Numbered from the stretch's first letter, positions 25,856-36,012 are shown. The stretch is DNA of 46,553 bases from a bacterium (GCA_022763385.1 JALEGQ010000190.1:1-46553); one strand, 5' to 3'. Notes: generated by a model not told the origin, from the sequence alone. A program made the numbers and translations.

Positions 25856-28516
25856 ATGAAACGACAACTTTCACTCCTCCCGAGCGGTTCATTTATTCTC
25901 GAGAACGATACATCTGTTCGTGCGATCTCAGAACAACAGCGCGAGATCGAAGACCTCTTTGAGAAGTATTTTCATGAAGATCCCTGTTCTGCGCTCTTTT
26001 ATCTCGGGGTCCTGAAGGGCGAGTTCGACTTTTCACCCTCTCTCGCCTTTTGGCGAGGCTTTGCCCATGAGTTCACCGAAAAGCTTCGCCTCTCTCCTGA
26101 CATTGAGACAGTGAGAGAAAAGGGGAGTGTCGACGGTGACCGAGCCGCTTTCCAGCAGCACTGTCTCCGGGCTCCCTTTATGCAGGGGGCCGAATATCTC
26201 ACTCCTGAACTGCTTGAAGATATCTGGAGCGATCTCAATTCCTTTTTTCAGAGATCGATCGGTTCGTTCACCGGATCTGTCGAGGATTTCTATCGCCAGT
26301 ACGTTCCAGATGCTCATCTCCTTGGAAAAGTATATTTCCATCTCGTGGAGAACAAGAAACGCCAACGTTCCCCTTTCGTTTTTCTCGCCACCTATGCTGC
26401 AACGATCGGAAACAAGGGGAGTTCGAAGCACCGTCCTCTGAAACACGCCCTCTCTGAATATGAAAAAGACGAGCCAAAGCTTCTTGAGCTCCTCTCTACG
26501 GTCAAAACGGCAGCTCAACGGAGCCCTTTTATCGCAGATCTCCTGGAGAAAGGAGAACTTTTTTACCCGTTACTCTTGAGAAGTGATGACGCATACACCT
26601 TTCTTATGGAAGTCCCCCTCTATGAGGAGGCGGGCATTCTCTGTCGAATTCCGAACTGGTGGAAGCGTGCTGGTTCGCGAGCATCTGTGAGCGTTACCGT
26701 AGGGAACAAGAAGAACTCCCTTCTTGGTCTTGAGTCACTGATCGACTTCACCCCAGAGCTTGTCCTTGATGATCTGAAGCTCTCAGAAGCTGAAATGAAA
26801 CGACTTCTGGAGGAGTCGGAGGGATTGAGGCTCATCAAGGGGAAGTGGGTACAGGTGAATCACGATCAACTCCGAAATGCCCTCAAGAGTTGGGAGCACG
26901 CCAATGACCTCGTCGCCGATGGTAAGCTCTCACTCTCAGAGGCAGTCCGCCTCCTTATGGCTCCGGAGCTTGCCCTTTCAGAGAAGCTCGAGGAGAGCTC
27001 TCTTCAGGTATCAACGGGCAAGTGGCTTGCTTCACTGTTTGAGAAGATGCAGAACCCAGAGCTTGTTCGTTCGGTTTCACCTGGCAAAGACTTTGCCGGA
27101 AAGCTGAGGCCATACCAGCAGAACGGACTGAATTGGCTTCTCTTGCTTGACTCGCTTGGCCTCGGAGCATGCCTTGCCGATGATATGGGCCTTGGCAAAA
27201 CGGTACAGATTCTCTCTTTTCTCAATATCCTTCGTCGCAGAAAAGAGCGTTCTTCCAATCTCCTGGTCGTTCCAGCTTCACTCGTATCCAATTGGATCTC
27301 CGAGATAGAGAAATTTAGTCCAAAGCTCACATTCAAGATAGCACATCCGAGTGGTGGTGAGAGCCGCTTGGGGAAGGAGTGCGAGGAGGAAGAACTTGAG
27401 AAGGTGGATCTCGTTATTACGACCTACAGCTTAGTAAAGAGATATCAATGGATGAGAGAGTTCGAGTGGAATTACGTTATCCTCGACGAAGCTCAGGCAA
27501 TTAAAAATTCCGGGACAGCGCAAACTCGAGCGATTAAGAAGATCAAGAGCAAGAATCGAATCGCTCTTACCGGAACACCGATTGAAAACAGAGTCTCTGA
27601 CCTCTGGTCGCTCTTTGATTTTTTAAATCCAGGACTGCTCGGAACGGCAAAAGAGTTCGAGTCACTCTGTAAGGATCGCAAGGGAGAGTCCCCTAGCTAT
27701 TCGAAGATTCGAGCTGTTACCAACCCCTACATTCTCCGTCGCCTGAAGACAGATAAAACGATCATCTCTGATCTTCCGGATAAGGTAGAGGTCGATACAT
27801 ATGCCACCCTCAGCAAAGAACAGGTAGTACTCTACAAACAACTTGTTAAAGATCTGAAAGAATCAATTGAAGAGGCAGATGGTATACAGCGGCGAGGACT
27901 GGTGCTCGGAAGTCTCATGAAGTTTAAGCAGCTCTGCAACCATCCCTCTCACTACCTTGGACAGGAAGAGTACAAAGAATCTCAGAGCGGAAAGTTTCAA
28001 CGACTTCGCGAAATATGTGAAACCATCTCCGAGAAAAGGGAGAAAGTACTCATTTTTACCCAATTTCGGGAGATTACCGGGCCACTTGCAGATTTTCTCG
28101 AGACAATTTTTTCCCGCAGGGGACTGATACTCACCGGAAGCACCTCAGTAAAGAAGAGAAAAGAACTCGTTTCTGCTTTTCAGAGTGACGAGTACATTCC
28201 GTACTTTATTCTCTCGCTCAAAGCGGGTGGAACCGGTTTAAATCTCACAGCGGCAAACCATGTGGTTCATTTCGACCGGTGGTGGAACCCCGCGGTGGAG
28301 AACCAGGCAACAGATCGCGCCTTTCGAATCGGGCAAAAGAGAAACGTCATGGTTCACAAACTTGTGACGAAAGAGACTATTGAAGAAAAAATCGCCACCA
28401 TGCTCAAGGAGAAGTCAAAGCTCTCCTCCGATATTATTGGCCTCTCCGCTGATAAACTCCTTACCAAAATGAGTGATAGTGAACTCATTGATATGTTTCG
28501 TATGGAAGCAGCCTAA
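25856..28516 (+). CDS. SNF2-family helicase-like ATPase
   Basis: An 886-residue SWI2/SNF2 protein. The N-terminal 400 residues include the SNF2-associated region. The ATPase core has LADDMGLGKT (motif I, about 440-450), VVPASLVSNW (Ia), DEAQAIKN (motif II, about 544), ALTGTPIENR (III), then the second RecA lobe with VLIFTQF, AGGTGLNLTAANHVVHFD and a motif VI phrase ending DRAFRIGQ. Such proteins move along duplex DNA and displace bound proteins. Bacterial members of this size usually pair with a SWIM-domain gene, as here, 11 bp downstream. The start is weakly supported, with GGGG touching the ATG. Confidence 0.92.
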   Translation: MKRQLSLLPSGSFILENDTSVRAISEQQREIEDLFEKYFHEDPCSALFYLGVLKGEFDFSPSLAFWRGFAHEFTEKLRLSPDIETVREKGSVDGDRAAFQQHCLRAPFMQGAEYLTPELLEDIWSDLNSFFQRSIGSFTGSVEDFYRQYVPDAHLLGKVYFHLVENKKRQRSPFVFLATYAATIGNKGSSKHRPLKHALSEYEKDEPKLLELLSTVKTAAQRSPFIADLLEKGELFYPLLLRSDDAYTFLMEVPLYEEAGILCRIPNWWKRAGSRASVSVTVGNKKNSLLGLESLIDFTPELVLDDLKLSEAEMKRLLEESEGLRLIKGKWVQVNHDQLRNALKSWEHANDLVADGKLSLSEAVRLLMAPELALSEKLEESSLQVSTGKWLASLFEKMQNPELVRSVSPGKDFAGKLRPYQQNGLNWLLLLDSLGLGACLADDMGLGKTVQILSFLNILRRRKERSSNLLVVPASLVSNWISEIEKFSPKLTFKIAHPSGGESRLGKECEEEELEKVDLVITTYSLVKRYQWMREFEWNYVILDEAQAIKNSGTAQTRAIKKIKSKNRIALTGTPIENRVSDLWSLFDFLNPGLLGTAKEFESLCKDRKGESPSYSKIRAVTNPYILRRLKTDKTIISDLPDKVEVDTYATLSKEQVVLYKQLVKDLKESIEEADGIQRRGLVLGSLMKFKQLCNHPSHYLGQEEYKESQSGKFQRLREICETISEKREKVLIFTQFREITGPLADFLETIFSRRGLILTGSTSVKKRKELVSAFQSDEYIPYFILSLKAGGTGLNLTAANHVVHFDRWWNPAVENQATDRAFRIGQKRNVMVHKLVTKETIEEKIATMLKEKSKLSSDIIGLSADKLLTKMSDSELIDMFRMEAA

Positions 28517-28527
28517 GAAAGAGCGCC

Positions 28528-29316
28528 ATGTACTCTCGATTTCCAAAGTATAAAACCGTCGGCGAAAAAAAGGCAGACGCAGAGCGAAAGCTGCGCCAGC
28601 TTCAGAAAAAAGATCCGGATATCTCTCCTGTTCGGATAGAAGGGAAAAAAATCGCGAATTCATGGTGGGCTGAAGCGTGGAACGGGAACCTTGAATCCTA
28701 TTCGGACTACGATAATCGGCTTGCGCGTGGAAAGAGCTACGCACGGCACGGATTTATTCTGGATCTGAAAATCGATGCCGGCACGATCTCTGCGCTGGTG
28801 ATGGGCTCAGGACGTTCTCCGTACAAAGTGCATATAGAGATAGCGACGCTCAAAAAATCGGTATGGAATGCCATTACAACCAGAGCGCAGCATGAACTTG
28901 GTGGAATCGCAGAACTCCTCAGAGGAGATTTTCCAGAGTCCCTCTCTGAGCTCTTTACAGAGAAGAAGAAGGGACTTTTCCCGTCTCCGAAGGAGATCTC
29001 CCTCGACTGTTCCTGCCCAGACTGGGCTGAGATGTGCAAACACGTTGCCGCAACGCTCTACGGGGTTGGTGCCCGGCTTGATACCGAACCGGAGCTGTTT
29101 TTTACCCTCCGCGGAGTGAACCTTGAAGAGCTCGCAAGCTCAGCACTGAAGGCAGAAAAAGCCTCTCTGATCGCAAAAGCGAGCGCTGCCGAAAGTGACC
29201 GAATTCTAGAAGCAAGCGACTCTGATCTCTCTTCCCTGTTTCAGATCGATTTCTCTGAAACCATCAATACATCAAGGAAAAAAGCATCGAAGAAGAGAAA
29301 GGGGAGAAAGAGGTAA
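28528..29316 (+). CDS. SWIM zinc-finger protein, partner of the SNF2 protein
   Basis: A 262-residue protein. The SWIM motif CxC-x6-CxH is at Cys161, Cys163, Cys170 and His172 (LDCSCPDWAEMCKHV). The region before it (VGEKKADAERK..., WWAEAWNGNLESYSDYDNRL...) matches the bacterial family encoded next to SNF2 genes. SWIM domains bind zinc and mediate DNA or protein contacts. The tail is Lys/Arg-rich (RKKASKKRKGRKR). The 11-bp gap indicates a two-gene operon. A role in chromatin-like remodelling or recombination is inferred from the pairing. Confidence 0.9.
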   Translation: MYSRFPKYKTVGEKKADAERKLRQLQKKDPDISPVRIEGKKIANSWWAEAWNGNLESYSDYDNRLARGKSYARHGFILDLKIDAGTISALVMGSGRSPYKVHIEIATLKKSVWNAITTRAQHELGGIAELLRGDFPESLSELFTEKKKGLFPSPKEISLDCSCPDWAEMCKHVAATLYGVGARLDTEPELFFTLRGVNLEELASSALKAEKASLIAKASAAESDRILEASDSDLSSLFQIDFSETINTSRKKASKKRKGRKR

Positions 29317-29351
29317 CGGAGCGAAAATTCATAATGCTCCTGAGAGAGACG

Positions 29352-30257
29352 CTACCGAGAAAGGACCTGCGCGGCCTCTTGAGCATACGCTGGGGCGGCA
29401 GCAAGACTCGGTACATCAATCTTTAGCTCGTGCTGAACAAAGTACTCGAGCGCTCGCTCCCCATGCTTCGAGAGAAGAGGACGGAGGAGGGAGTACCCTC
29501 CATCGTAAGCGAGAAATGTTCTCATCTCAGAAGTTTGAAGCTCTTCGATATCATGGGTACGTTCCCATACCGAAGGCGAAAAATAGTCCTTTCGTCCAGC
29601 GAGTACGGCTCCGAAATACTCACCAATCCCCTCTTGAATTATGTAGTAACCAAGATCGTTCACGGAGAGTTTCTCCTTAGCGCGTACCTCTGCAATCCAC
29701 GAATTCGGAAAACGAGTCTTGATGAGAGCATCAACAAAAAAGTGTCCCAGCTCATGGGCCAGCACCTCGGCAAGATGAGCGAACTCTTCATCTACTTCAT
29801 CCTTGAGGGGAAAAGAGTCTGGATGAAGAGCAGCGTGCTCTACTACCTCGAGAAGCGGCGAGAGGTCTCGTTTCTCATAGCGAGGATGAAGGACGATCGC
29901 ATTGGCTTCGGCTTCGTAATGCCCTACAAAGAAATAATCCCGCCCCCGATAACGTTCAGGGATGGCAAAGCGAACCTCCACCTCAGAGCTCGGAAAAGAA
30001 AACCCCGTCCGAGCCTCAATCGCCGACATGACACCGCGACACGCCTTCTGAATAGGAGAAAGCTCAAGAGGAGGCTCTACACTTGGCTCATCGGAGTCCT
30101 GTCCACTCCGATGAGCCGCCGGGAGTAATCCTCTCTCATGAGATGAGGACGTGCCTCGACATCCGTTCAAGCTCGGAAGAGAGAGCGCAAGAAAAACACA
30201 GGTAGCCGCCACCCCTGGTTCCCGCAGTAAACTTCGCTCTGAAACATCTCGATTCAT
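29352..30257 (-). CDS. Lipoprotein with a zinc-protease HExxH motif
   Basis: With the ATG at 30257 the product has 301 residues and a lipoprotein signal (CVFLALSLPSLNGC, lipid Cys33) after a long N-region. The middle has the metal-binding motif HELGH (about 168-172). A downstream helix QEGIGEYFG (about 208-216) offers Glu as third ligand, the gluzincin pattern. It is therefore probably a periplasmic or outer-membrane zinc peptidase, substrate unknown. A longer frame to 30311 adds 18 residues without a better binding site. It converges on the SWIM gene, with 35 bp between stops. Confidence 0.75.
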   Translation of the reverse strand: MNRDVSERSLLREPGVAATCVFLALSLPSLNGCRGTSSSHERGLLPAAHRSGQDSDEPSVEPPLELSPIQKACRGVMSAIEARTGFSFPSSEVEVRFAIPERYRGRDYFFVGHYEAEANAIVLHPRYEKRDLSPLLEVVEHAALHPDSFPLKDEVDEEFAHLAEVLAHELGHFFVDALIKTRFPNSWIAEVRAKEKLSVNDLGYYIIQEGIGEYFGAVLAGRKDYFSPSVWERTHDIEELQTSEMRTFLAYDGGYSLLRPLLSKHGERALEYFVQHELKIDVPSLAAAPAYAQEAAQVLSR

Positions 30258-30393
30258 GAACCGAGGATACCAGAAAATCAGCAAATTCGTCCCCGGGCTG
30301 ATTCTCCCCATTTATCGGTTGGTAAGTTCTTAAATATATGGAGATTTTCTTTGAAAAAAGGGGAAAGTCATCCCGGGGACGAATTTTCATTCA

Positions 30394-32028
30394 CTACGTG
30401 ATCCGTGGTTTTGAGAGAATGTTTGGGGTATAGAGCTCTTCATCTTTTGCCTGGAGTTCCAGGTTCCGGAGTAAGATCGCTGGAGAGATCGTTGTTACCG
30501 GGACAAACCCTGACTCTGCGCCGCAGTAGCTGTTGTCGAGCTCCTGCTCTCCTCCGACTGCCACAATATTTCCGAGGGCTTGGAGTGGCGTTCCGACAAA
30601 GTCGACGCCCTTTACCGGTTCCTCCTTGCCATCTGGATAGACGATCGTGGCATACGCTATTTGACCCGCAAAGGCTTGGAAGTCATAGCTTGAGGTTTCG
30701 GTCTCTCCTCCAGATGATTCATAAACGATCATCCCAAACGGTTTTTTCTGGCGGCGAATTTCATCGATTAACTGCTCTTTGAGATCTGCGAGAGAGAGCT
30801 TGCTCTCGCTCTCTATGATCGTTACCCCCATCCGGCTAATGGGGCGTTGATGCTTGCGGTTTCTTGCATGCCCATTCGAGTGGTGTCCCCGCTTCGAGAG
30901 CGCAGCACGGGTGGTGAGAAACCCGGTGAGCACCCCGTCTTGAATCAGGACGGCATCTTCTGCCTCCACCCCTTCATCGTCGTACTCATAGGCACCGATA
31001 CACCGCTTACCGCCCCACTGCTTCAACTTCGGATTATCGCGGATACTGATATCACTCGAGATCACCCGTTTGCCGATATGCCCCTTAAAGGTCTGGCCTT
31101 CTCCCGTAGAGAGTAGCCGTGAGCCTTCAAGACGGTGCCCGATCGCCTCGTGAAAGAGGAGGCCTGCAGGCTGCGGGTGCAGGAGGATGGGACCAGAGAA
31201 AGAGTGCAGCTTTTTCGCTTTGATCAGCCGGAGGAGCTGCTCGTGCTTTGCTTCAATCTGGCGCTTCAGTTGTCGAGTATCCGGAAGGTCTTTCAGGGAC
31301 CCACAGTTAATGACCAGTTCTTGCTCAACTTGTGCGCCCTCTTTCGTGAGCTTTCGCATATGGAGGATGAGCGAGAAGATCTGTTGGTGTTGAACAACAA
31401 TACTTCCCTCCGTGCTTACAAAGATACTCGTGCTCTGACTCGCATCGAATTCAACGTAGTTCCCACTGATCTGTTTCAGCTTCGAGATATACTTTGAGAT
31501 CTCTTTACAGAAGCGAACCCACTTATCTTCATCGATCTTTTCTGGTCGGCCATATCGGAGTGAGCGGACTGGAGCCACTTTTGTAAAGGAGGCAAACTTT
31601 TTATTCGAGTCGATCGTAGAAAGCCCTGCCGCCCTCCGATCACTGTAGTCCGTGCATGCCTCTCGAAACTTCGCCTCAGAGAGCCGCCAGAGGGCGAATC
31701 GAAGTCCGGAGTAGTCGGTATCATCAATGGGAACGGTAACGTGGCTATAGCTCTCCCGCTCATCATCGTTATCGTCAAGCCCCCCATCAATCACCTGATC
31801 ATACCGGTAGCTCCCTACCCGAAGATCACCGTACACATTCCGGGTATGGTCAGAACGCCGACGGTAGGTTGAGCCACTACTCGCCCAGGTGTTAAACCAC
31901 TTCACATCACGGAGGAGAAAAGAACAGAAATACGGACTCGGAAATCCCGGCACCCGCATCTTCAACACCCGCCGCGAGTCCCGCTTCAATATATCGATAA
32001 TAGAGTGAATCTGACGTTTCTGGAGCAT
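30394..32028 (-). CDS. TldD/PmbA-family metalloprotease
   Basis: The 544-residue protein has the TldD zinc motif LLFHEAIGHRLEG (HEAIGH, about 293-298) and the conserved downstream Cys502 in NSYCGAESG, which supplies further ligation. E. coli TldD/TldE cleave small unfolded peptides such as microcin B17 leader and CcdA. This protein is longer at its N-terminus and has no TldE partner in the window, so it belongs to the stand-alone TldD-like branch. Residues 60-110 are Asp- and Arg-rich. Both the ATG at 32028 and one at 31959 lack a good ribosome-binding site; the former keeps a helix typical of the family. Confidence 0.88.
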   Translation of the reverse strand: MLQKRQIHSIIDILKRDSRRVLKMRVPGFPSPYFCSFLLRDVKWFNTWASSGSTYRRRSDHTRNVYGDLRVGSYRYDQVIDGGLDDNDDERESYSHVTVPIDDTDYSGLRFALWRLSEAKFREACTDYSDRRAAGLSTIDSNKKFASFTKVAPVRSLRYGRPEKIDEDKWVRFCKEISKYISKLKQISGNYVEFDASQSTSIFVSTEGSIVVQHQQIFSLILHMRKLTKEGAQVEQELVINCGSLKDLPDTRQLKRQIEAKHEQLLRLIKAKKLHSFSGPILLHPQPAGLLFHEAIGHRLEGSRLLSTGEGQTFKGHIGKRVISSDISIRDNPKLKQWGGKRCIGAYEYDDEGVEAEDAVLIQDGVLTGFLTTRAALSKRGHHSNGHARNRKHQRPISRMGVTIIESESKLSLADLKEQLIDEIRRQKKPFGMIVYESSGGETETSSYDFQAFAGQIAYATIVYPDGKEEPVKGVDFVGTPLQALGNIVAVGGEQELDNSYCGAESGFVPVTTISPAILLRNLELQAKDEELYTPNILSKPRIT

Positions 32029-32114
32029 ACCGGAGTATACGATAAAGCGACCCCTGGTACTATACGGAGGCCATCAGAAATCTCCGGGTATCAAGGTATC
32101 ACCTCTTTCGAAGC

Positions 32115-32333
32115 CTACGTCTCGTTACTCCACGATTTTCTCAAAAGTTCTCGAAAATGCTCCTCTAACTCTTCACGAGAGGCCTCCGGAAAGCGCCTTC
32201 TCAATCCCTCTCGAAGAAGAATTCGATTTGACTCCCAGAGGCGAAAGTATCTCTCGGCACGTTCTTCAAGGGGCATCTGAGCAAAAAGTCGATCAAGCTT
32301 GGCTTGAACGAGTGGGTCGGTATCAGTAGGCAT
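32115..32333 (-). CDS. Small hydrophilic protein of unknown function
   Basis: 72 residues, highly charged, mostly helical. The phrase RILLREGLRRRFPEASREEL recalls small proteins common in bacterial genomes with an EGLRRRFPxxSxEEL core, often beside toxin-like nucleotidyltransferase genes. No such partner is present. It lies 86 bp upstream of the TldD-like gene on the same strand. The start lacks a strong binding site. I judge it real because of that familiar core and its strong helical pattern. Confidence 0.6.
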   Translation of the reverse strand: MPTDTDPLVQAKLDRLFAQMPLEERAERYFRLWESNRILLREGLRRRFPEASREELEEHFRELLRKSWSNET

Positions 32334-32423
32334 ACCGCCAGTCTACTGAAGAGACGCCCCCTAAGGAAAGTGATACCGAGAACAAGTTTCGTGCCACAGA
32401 GGCTCCCGCCCCACATTGCTTTG

Positions 32424-32432
32424 TGCTAGGCT
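32424..32432 (+). promoter_or_regulatory. Extended -10 element for the 783-residue secreted protein
   Basis: TGCTAGGCT (TGn plus TAGGCT), 19 bp before the ATG at 32452, with GGAGG between them. No -35 match. A further TAGGCT stands 6 bp before the glycosyltransferase ATG at 34861. Confidence 0.4.
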
Positions 32433-32451
32433 CTGTCGCTGGAGGTCACCC

Positions 32452-34803
32452 ATGCTCGATTCCTCGACTGCTCGCCCACTTCCCGAACGACCTGACTTTC
32501 CCCAGCGATCTGGTGCTCACCTTTCACTCGTAGAATCGAGACCACTGGCGTCGGTGGCGGTCCTTGCTGCGCTTGTCGCCACTCCACCGGTCTCTGCTCA
32601 AGACTCCCCAGCCACCGAACAGGTCCAGGTGGGGCGAGCGGAGATGAGAGATACCCTCGGATTTCTCCCGGCCGCGCTTCAACTTACCGAAGCCCAACAG
32701 GACGTTCTCGCGAGGGCCACTGAACAGGGGGCGATGCCAGATCTTCGTGAGTACCTCATTCAGCAGTTTTCGGTTCAGAACTGGGCAGAGCTGGAAAGAG
32801 GATACACTGGCACCACTCCTGTCCGAGATCGGATCGATCCAGACCGGGTTGCTGAGCGGCTCGCTTCAGCTTCAGGGCCGGGAGAGCAGGAAGCGATCAT
32901 TACTGAAGCGATCTTTATCGGAGTGCAGGCCTTTGGCGCACTCAAAACCGCGGCACTCCAAGATTACGCCCTTGAAAAGATGGTGGTCTCCCCGGGATAT
33001 GTCACCGGCCTCGGGCAGCGGTATCAACGAGTTGGTGACTACCTCTCTGAGCACACTCTTCGTACAGGAGATGGCGGAGCGCGAGAAGCGCTCCAAAGTC
33101 GCCTGCTTCCCGGCGATATGAGGATTGAGCGAGTCTTTGCCCCGATCGGAGCGAAAGAGAACGGAGTCATCGATCGCTTCGGAGGGGTTCACTACTTTCC
33201 GGGACTCGACGCTCACGATATCGCAATCGTTGCGAGGAACCAGGCCGTGCTCTGGAAACGGTTTGAGGAAGAAGGATACACCCGAATTCTTTCAGAGATG
33301 GCAGGAGTATTTATCCCCGGGGCACATCTTCAGCGGGCTCCGTTTATGGAGTTGCATCTGATCGCCCCATCTCTTCCCCCCTCACTCCCGAACGAAGAGA
33401 TCGGAGCAAAGCTCCAAGAAGCCTTCCCAGGGGGAAAAGCCCCAGATCCAGACAACCTCACCCCCCTTCAGGAGCTCTTTATCGGACGGGTGAGTCCTTC
33501 AATTCTGTATACCTATTTCAACGAAGGAGTAGAGCTTCATCCCGCCGCAAGCAACGAAGAGATCGCTTCCGTGTACGGAAATATCGACTTTGAGCGGATT
33601 CGTTCACTCGCGCTGGCGGTGGTGGAAGGTTCAGGAGAGCTCTCTGAGGAATTTCGCACCGCATGGCAAGACGAGTACGCTTCGATGCAAGCAGTGGTTT
33701 CACAGCGAGAAGCGATCGCCATGAAACACGCCCTTGAGATCCTTGCGGCGACTCCAGCGGATGGAGAGAAAAAGCTCGCGCTTGAGTTTGGCAGCGGACA
33801 TTTTTTTGATCCTTCTGATGTAGAAGCTCCGGAGAGTCTTCCGCAGATTACCCGCCACAGCTATCCCGGTGTACTCGGAGCAATAATACTGGGGCACGAT
33901 ACCGGTGCTGGACTGGTGGAAGTCATTCGAGAGCTGAAAGACCGTCCTGAAAAGCAAACCGCCTACGTTAATGAACTGCTCCGAACCGGGGGATGGTTGC
34001 CACTTGTTGCCTGGAGAGATCTCCAAGAGCCAGAGGCTCAGCTCCGCGCCCTTCCACGTGTGCACTTCGCAGCACAGCAGGGGCTCTCTGCTGACATTGA
34101 AGAAGCCGGGATACACGAAACCCTCCTCGCCTCAGCCCGTACTGCTGAGGTGCGAGCAGCAGTACTCACCCTTATTCGAAAGGATGTCGGTATCAACCGG
34201 AGTGCTGAAGCAGCACCAACCACTGCAGCGCTTACCGCCGCGCGTCAGTTCTGGCAAGAAACGGCCCCTCAGAACGCCGTGAGCACCGCAGCACTTCGCT
34301 TTCTCCCGGAAAACGCCACCCAGCATACTATCGACTACGCCACCCCTTTAAAGCACACCGTGCCAGAGATCTTAGCGGTTCTCAGTTTGACCGAGGCGGG
34401 ACGTGCTACACTTGCAAGAGCAGCAGTCTATCTGGAAAACGATGGAACGATCTTTTCTCAACCGGCAAACTACCCCCGAAGAGAAGAATCTCCCTTCGCA
34501 CACAACGAACTCCCCGCAGCAAATGCCATGCAAAATTTTGCGACCCCCGATGAAGGAGATCTCCAGCTCCAAACCCTGGCCCGAGCCGACCTCGCCTCCC
34601 AGCTCGTAGATCTTATCGGAGAACTCGCCAGCTTCCCCACCGCACGGATGCCAGAAAGTGACCCCGAGTGGAATGAAGCTGGAGTCCGAGCTCAAGCAGC
34701 AAAAAAGGCCCTCATAGATGAGCTTTCAACCGCTATCCCCGGAATTGCTGAGATCTATAGCAAAGACCTCCCGCAGAAATGGGAACTCCGCGGTCAGCGA
34801 TAA
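32452..34803 (+). CDS. Large exported protein of unknown function
   Basis: 783 residues from an ATG with GGAGG 6 bases upstream. After about 30 polar residues comes a hydrophobic core and an AQD cleavage site (SVAVLAALVATPPVSAQD), so the protein is probably exported through Sec despite the long N-region. The remainder is Ala/Glu/Leu-rich and mainly helical, with no Cys in the mature part that I could find. No repeats or catalytic motifs were found. No family is recognised. It stands alone between a small minus-strand gene and the glycosyltransferase, 57 bp upstream of the latter. Confidence 0.75.
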   Translation: MLDSSTARPLPERPDFPQRSGAHLSLVESRPLASVAVLAALVATPPVSAQDSPATEQVQVGRAEMRDTLGFLPAALQLTEAQQDVLARATEQGAMPDLREYLIQQFSVQNWAELERGYTGTTPVRDRIDPDRVAERLASASGPGEQEAIITEAIFIGVQAFGALKTAALQDYALEKMVVSPGYVTGLGQRYQRVGDYLSEHTLRTGDGGAREALQSRLLPGDMRIERVFAPIGAKENGVIDRFGGVHYFPGLDAHDIAIVARNQAVLWKRFEEEGYTRILSEMAGVFIPGAHLQRAPFMELHLIAPSLPPSLPNEEIGAKLQEAFPGGKAPDPDNLTPLQELFIGRVSPSILYTYFNEGVELHPAASNEEIASVYGNIDFERIRSLALAVVEGSGELSEEFRTAWQDEYASMQAVVSQREAIAMKHALEILAATPADGEKKLALEFGSGHFFDPSDVEAPESLPQITRHSYPGVLGAIILGHDTGAGLVEVIRELKDRPEKQTAYVNELLRTGGWLPLVAWRDLQEPEAQLRALPRVHFAAQQGLSADIEEAGIHETLLASARTAEVRAAVLTLIRKDVGINRSAEAAPTTAALTAARQFWQETAPQNAVSTAALRFLPENATQHTIDYATPLKHTVPEILAVLSLTEAGRATLARAAVYLENDGTIFSQPANYPRREESPFAHNELPAANAMQNFATPDEGDLQLQTLARADLASQLVDLIGELASFPTARMPESDPEWNEAGVRAQAAKKALIDELSTAIPGIAEIYSKDLPQKWELRGQR

Positions 34804-34860
34804 CACGGGGTGCTGTTCGGAAACATAGTGCCGGACTTCACTTTATTGTAGGCTTCCAAC

Positions 34861-36012
34861 ATGCGTATCGTGGCGGTCTACTATACCCACAAGCGAGGGG
34901 GGTTCTGTAAGCGGCTGTATCGCCTCTTGAATGCCCTTGCTCAGGGGGGGCATGAGGTCACGTACTACTCACTCGACCGGCCTCCAGAGTCGCTCTCTTC
35001 AGCCGTGAACTGTGTGCCGATCCCCTTTCCGCTTAGGGCTCGGAAAGGGCTCTTTTTTTGGGGACTTTTTCTCCTCTGGACTCCGCTCTTTCTCCTGCTC
35101 GCTGTTGCTCGAAATGGCAGGCCGGAGCGGTATCTCGCCTTTAGCTCTTTCTATGCGACGCTCTCTCTGCCGGCTCGTTGGTATTCTTATGCCCCGTGTG
35201 TCCTCTTTCTCCGATCGCTCTCTTTTCAGATAGACCGTATCACCGGAAAACCTCGTTGGTTGAGAGCGATCACTGAAACGGTTGAAAAAATAGGACTCCG
35301 CTCTGCGGATGAGATCGTCTGTATGACCTCAGCGATGCAGAGAGAGGTTGAGCTCTTTCTCGGAAAGGAGCTTCCAAACGTTCAGATCTTGCCGAACGAA
35401 GTTACTCTACAGCCAGCGGGTGAGCGAGAAGCTCTTCGTTGCCAACTCCTCCAGAGGCTCAGCTGTTCCGAGAGTCCTCTCGTGTGCCTTACGAGCGGAG
35501 TACTCGACCAACGAAAAAATATCTCTTTTCTCATCGAGGCCTTCGCCCTGCTCCGGGAACAGATCACCCCGAATGAGATCATCCTCCTCGTCGCCGGAAG
35601 CGGCCCATTGGAGCAAGAACTCCGCACACAACAGGCCCGACACCCTCGGGCCTTTCTCCACTTTCTTGGGTGGCAGGAAGAGATGACACCACTCTATCAC
35701 TCCGCAGATCTCGTGCTTCACCCGGCCCTCCACGAAGGAGTTCCGAATTCAGTCCTCGAGGCCCTCGGTCACCACCTCCCCGTGCTCGTGAGTGACACCC
35801 CAGAACATACCGAGATACTCCCCGCGGAGGAGCTCCGGTTCCACCTTTCGAAACCAGATACCCTGACCGAAAAGCTCACCTCCATCCTGAGAGATCAGAG
35901 TGAACGAGAGAAGATAACAGCGCTTTCTAAAAGCTGTGCAGAAAAGCTCGTCTTCGACTGGGAAAAAGCTGCGGTAGAGATTATTGAGGCAATGCCGAAT
36001 GTTGTCTCGTAG
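34861..36012 (+). CDS. Family GT4 glycosyltransferase
   Basis: A 383-residue GT-B retaining glycosyltransferase. The C-terminal nucleotide-sugar domain has VCLTSGVLDQRKNISFLIEA, LLVAGSGPLEQEL, HFLGWQEEMTPLY and the E-x7-E signature HEGVPNSVLEALG (Glu292 and Glu300). The N-terminal domain starts with RIVAVYYTHKRGGFCKRLY. A hydrophobic stretch near 65-85 (GLFFWGLFLLWTPLFLLLAV) would attach it to the inner membrane. Likely acceptors are surface polysaccharide or glycolipid, but no other such gene is adjacent. The stop overlaps the convergent desaturase by 32 bp. Confidence 0.9.
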   Translation: MRIVAVYYTHKRGGFCKRLYRLLNALAQGGHEVTYYSLDRPPESLSSAVNCVPIPFPLRARKGLFFWGLFLLWTPLFLLLAVARNGRPERYLAFSSFYATLSLPARWYSYAPCVLFLRSLSFQIDRITGKPRWLRAITETVEKIGLRSADEIVCMTSAMQREVELFLGKELPNVQILPNEVTLQPAGEREALRCQLLQRLSCSESPLVCLTSGVLDQRKNISFLIEAFALLREQITPNEIILLVAGSGPLEQELRTQQARHPRAFLHFLGWQEEMTPLYHSADLVLHPALHEGVPNSVLEALGHHLPVLVSDTPEHTEILPAEELRFHLSKPDTLTEKLTSILRDQSEREKITALSKSCAEKLVFDWEKAAVEIIEAMPNVVS

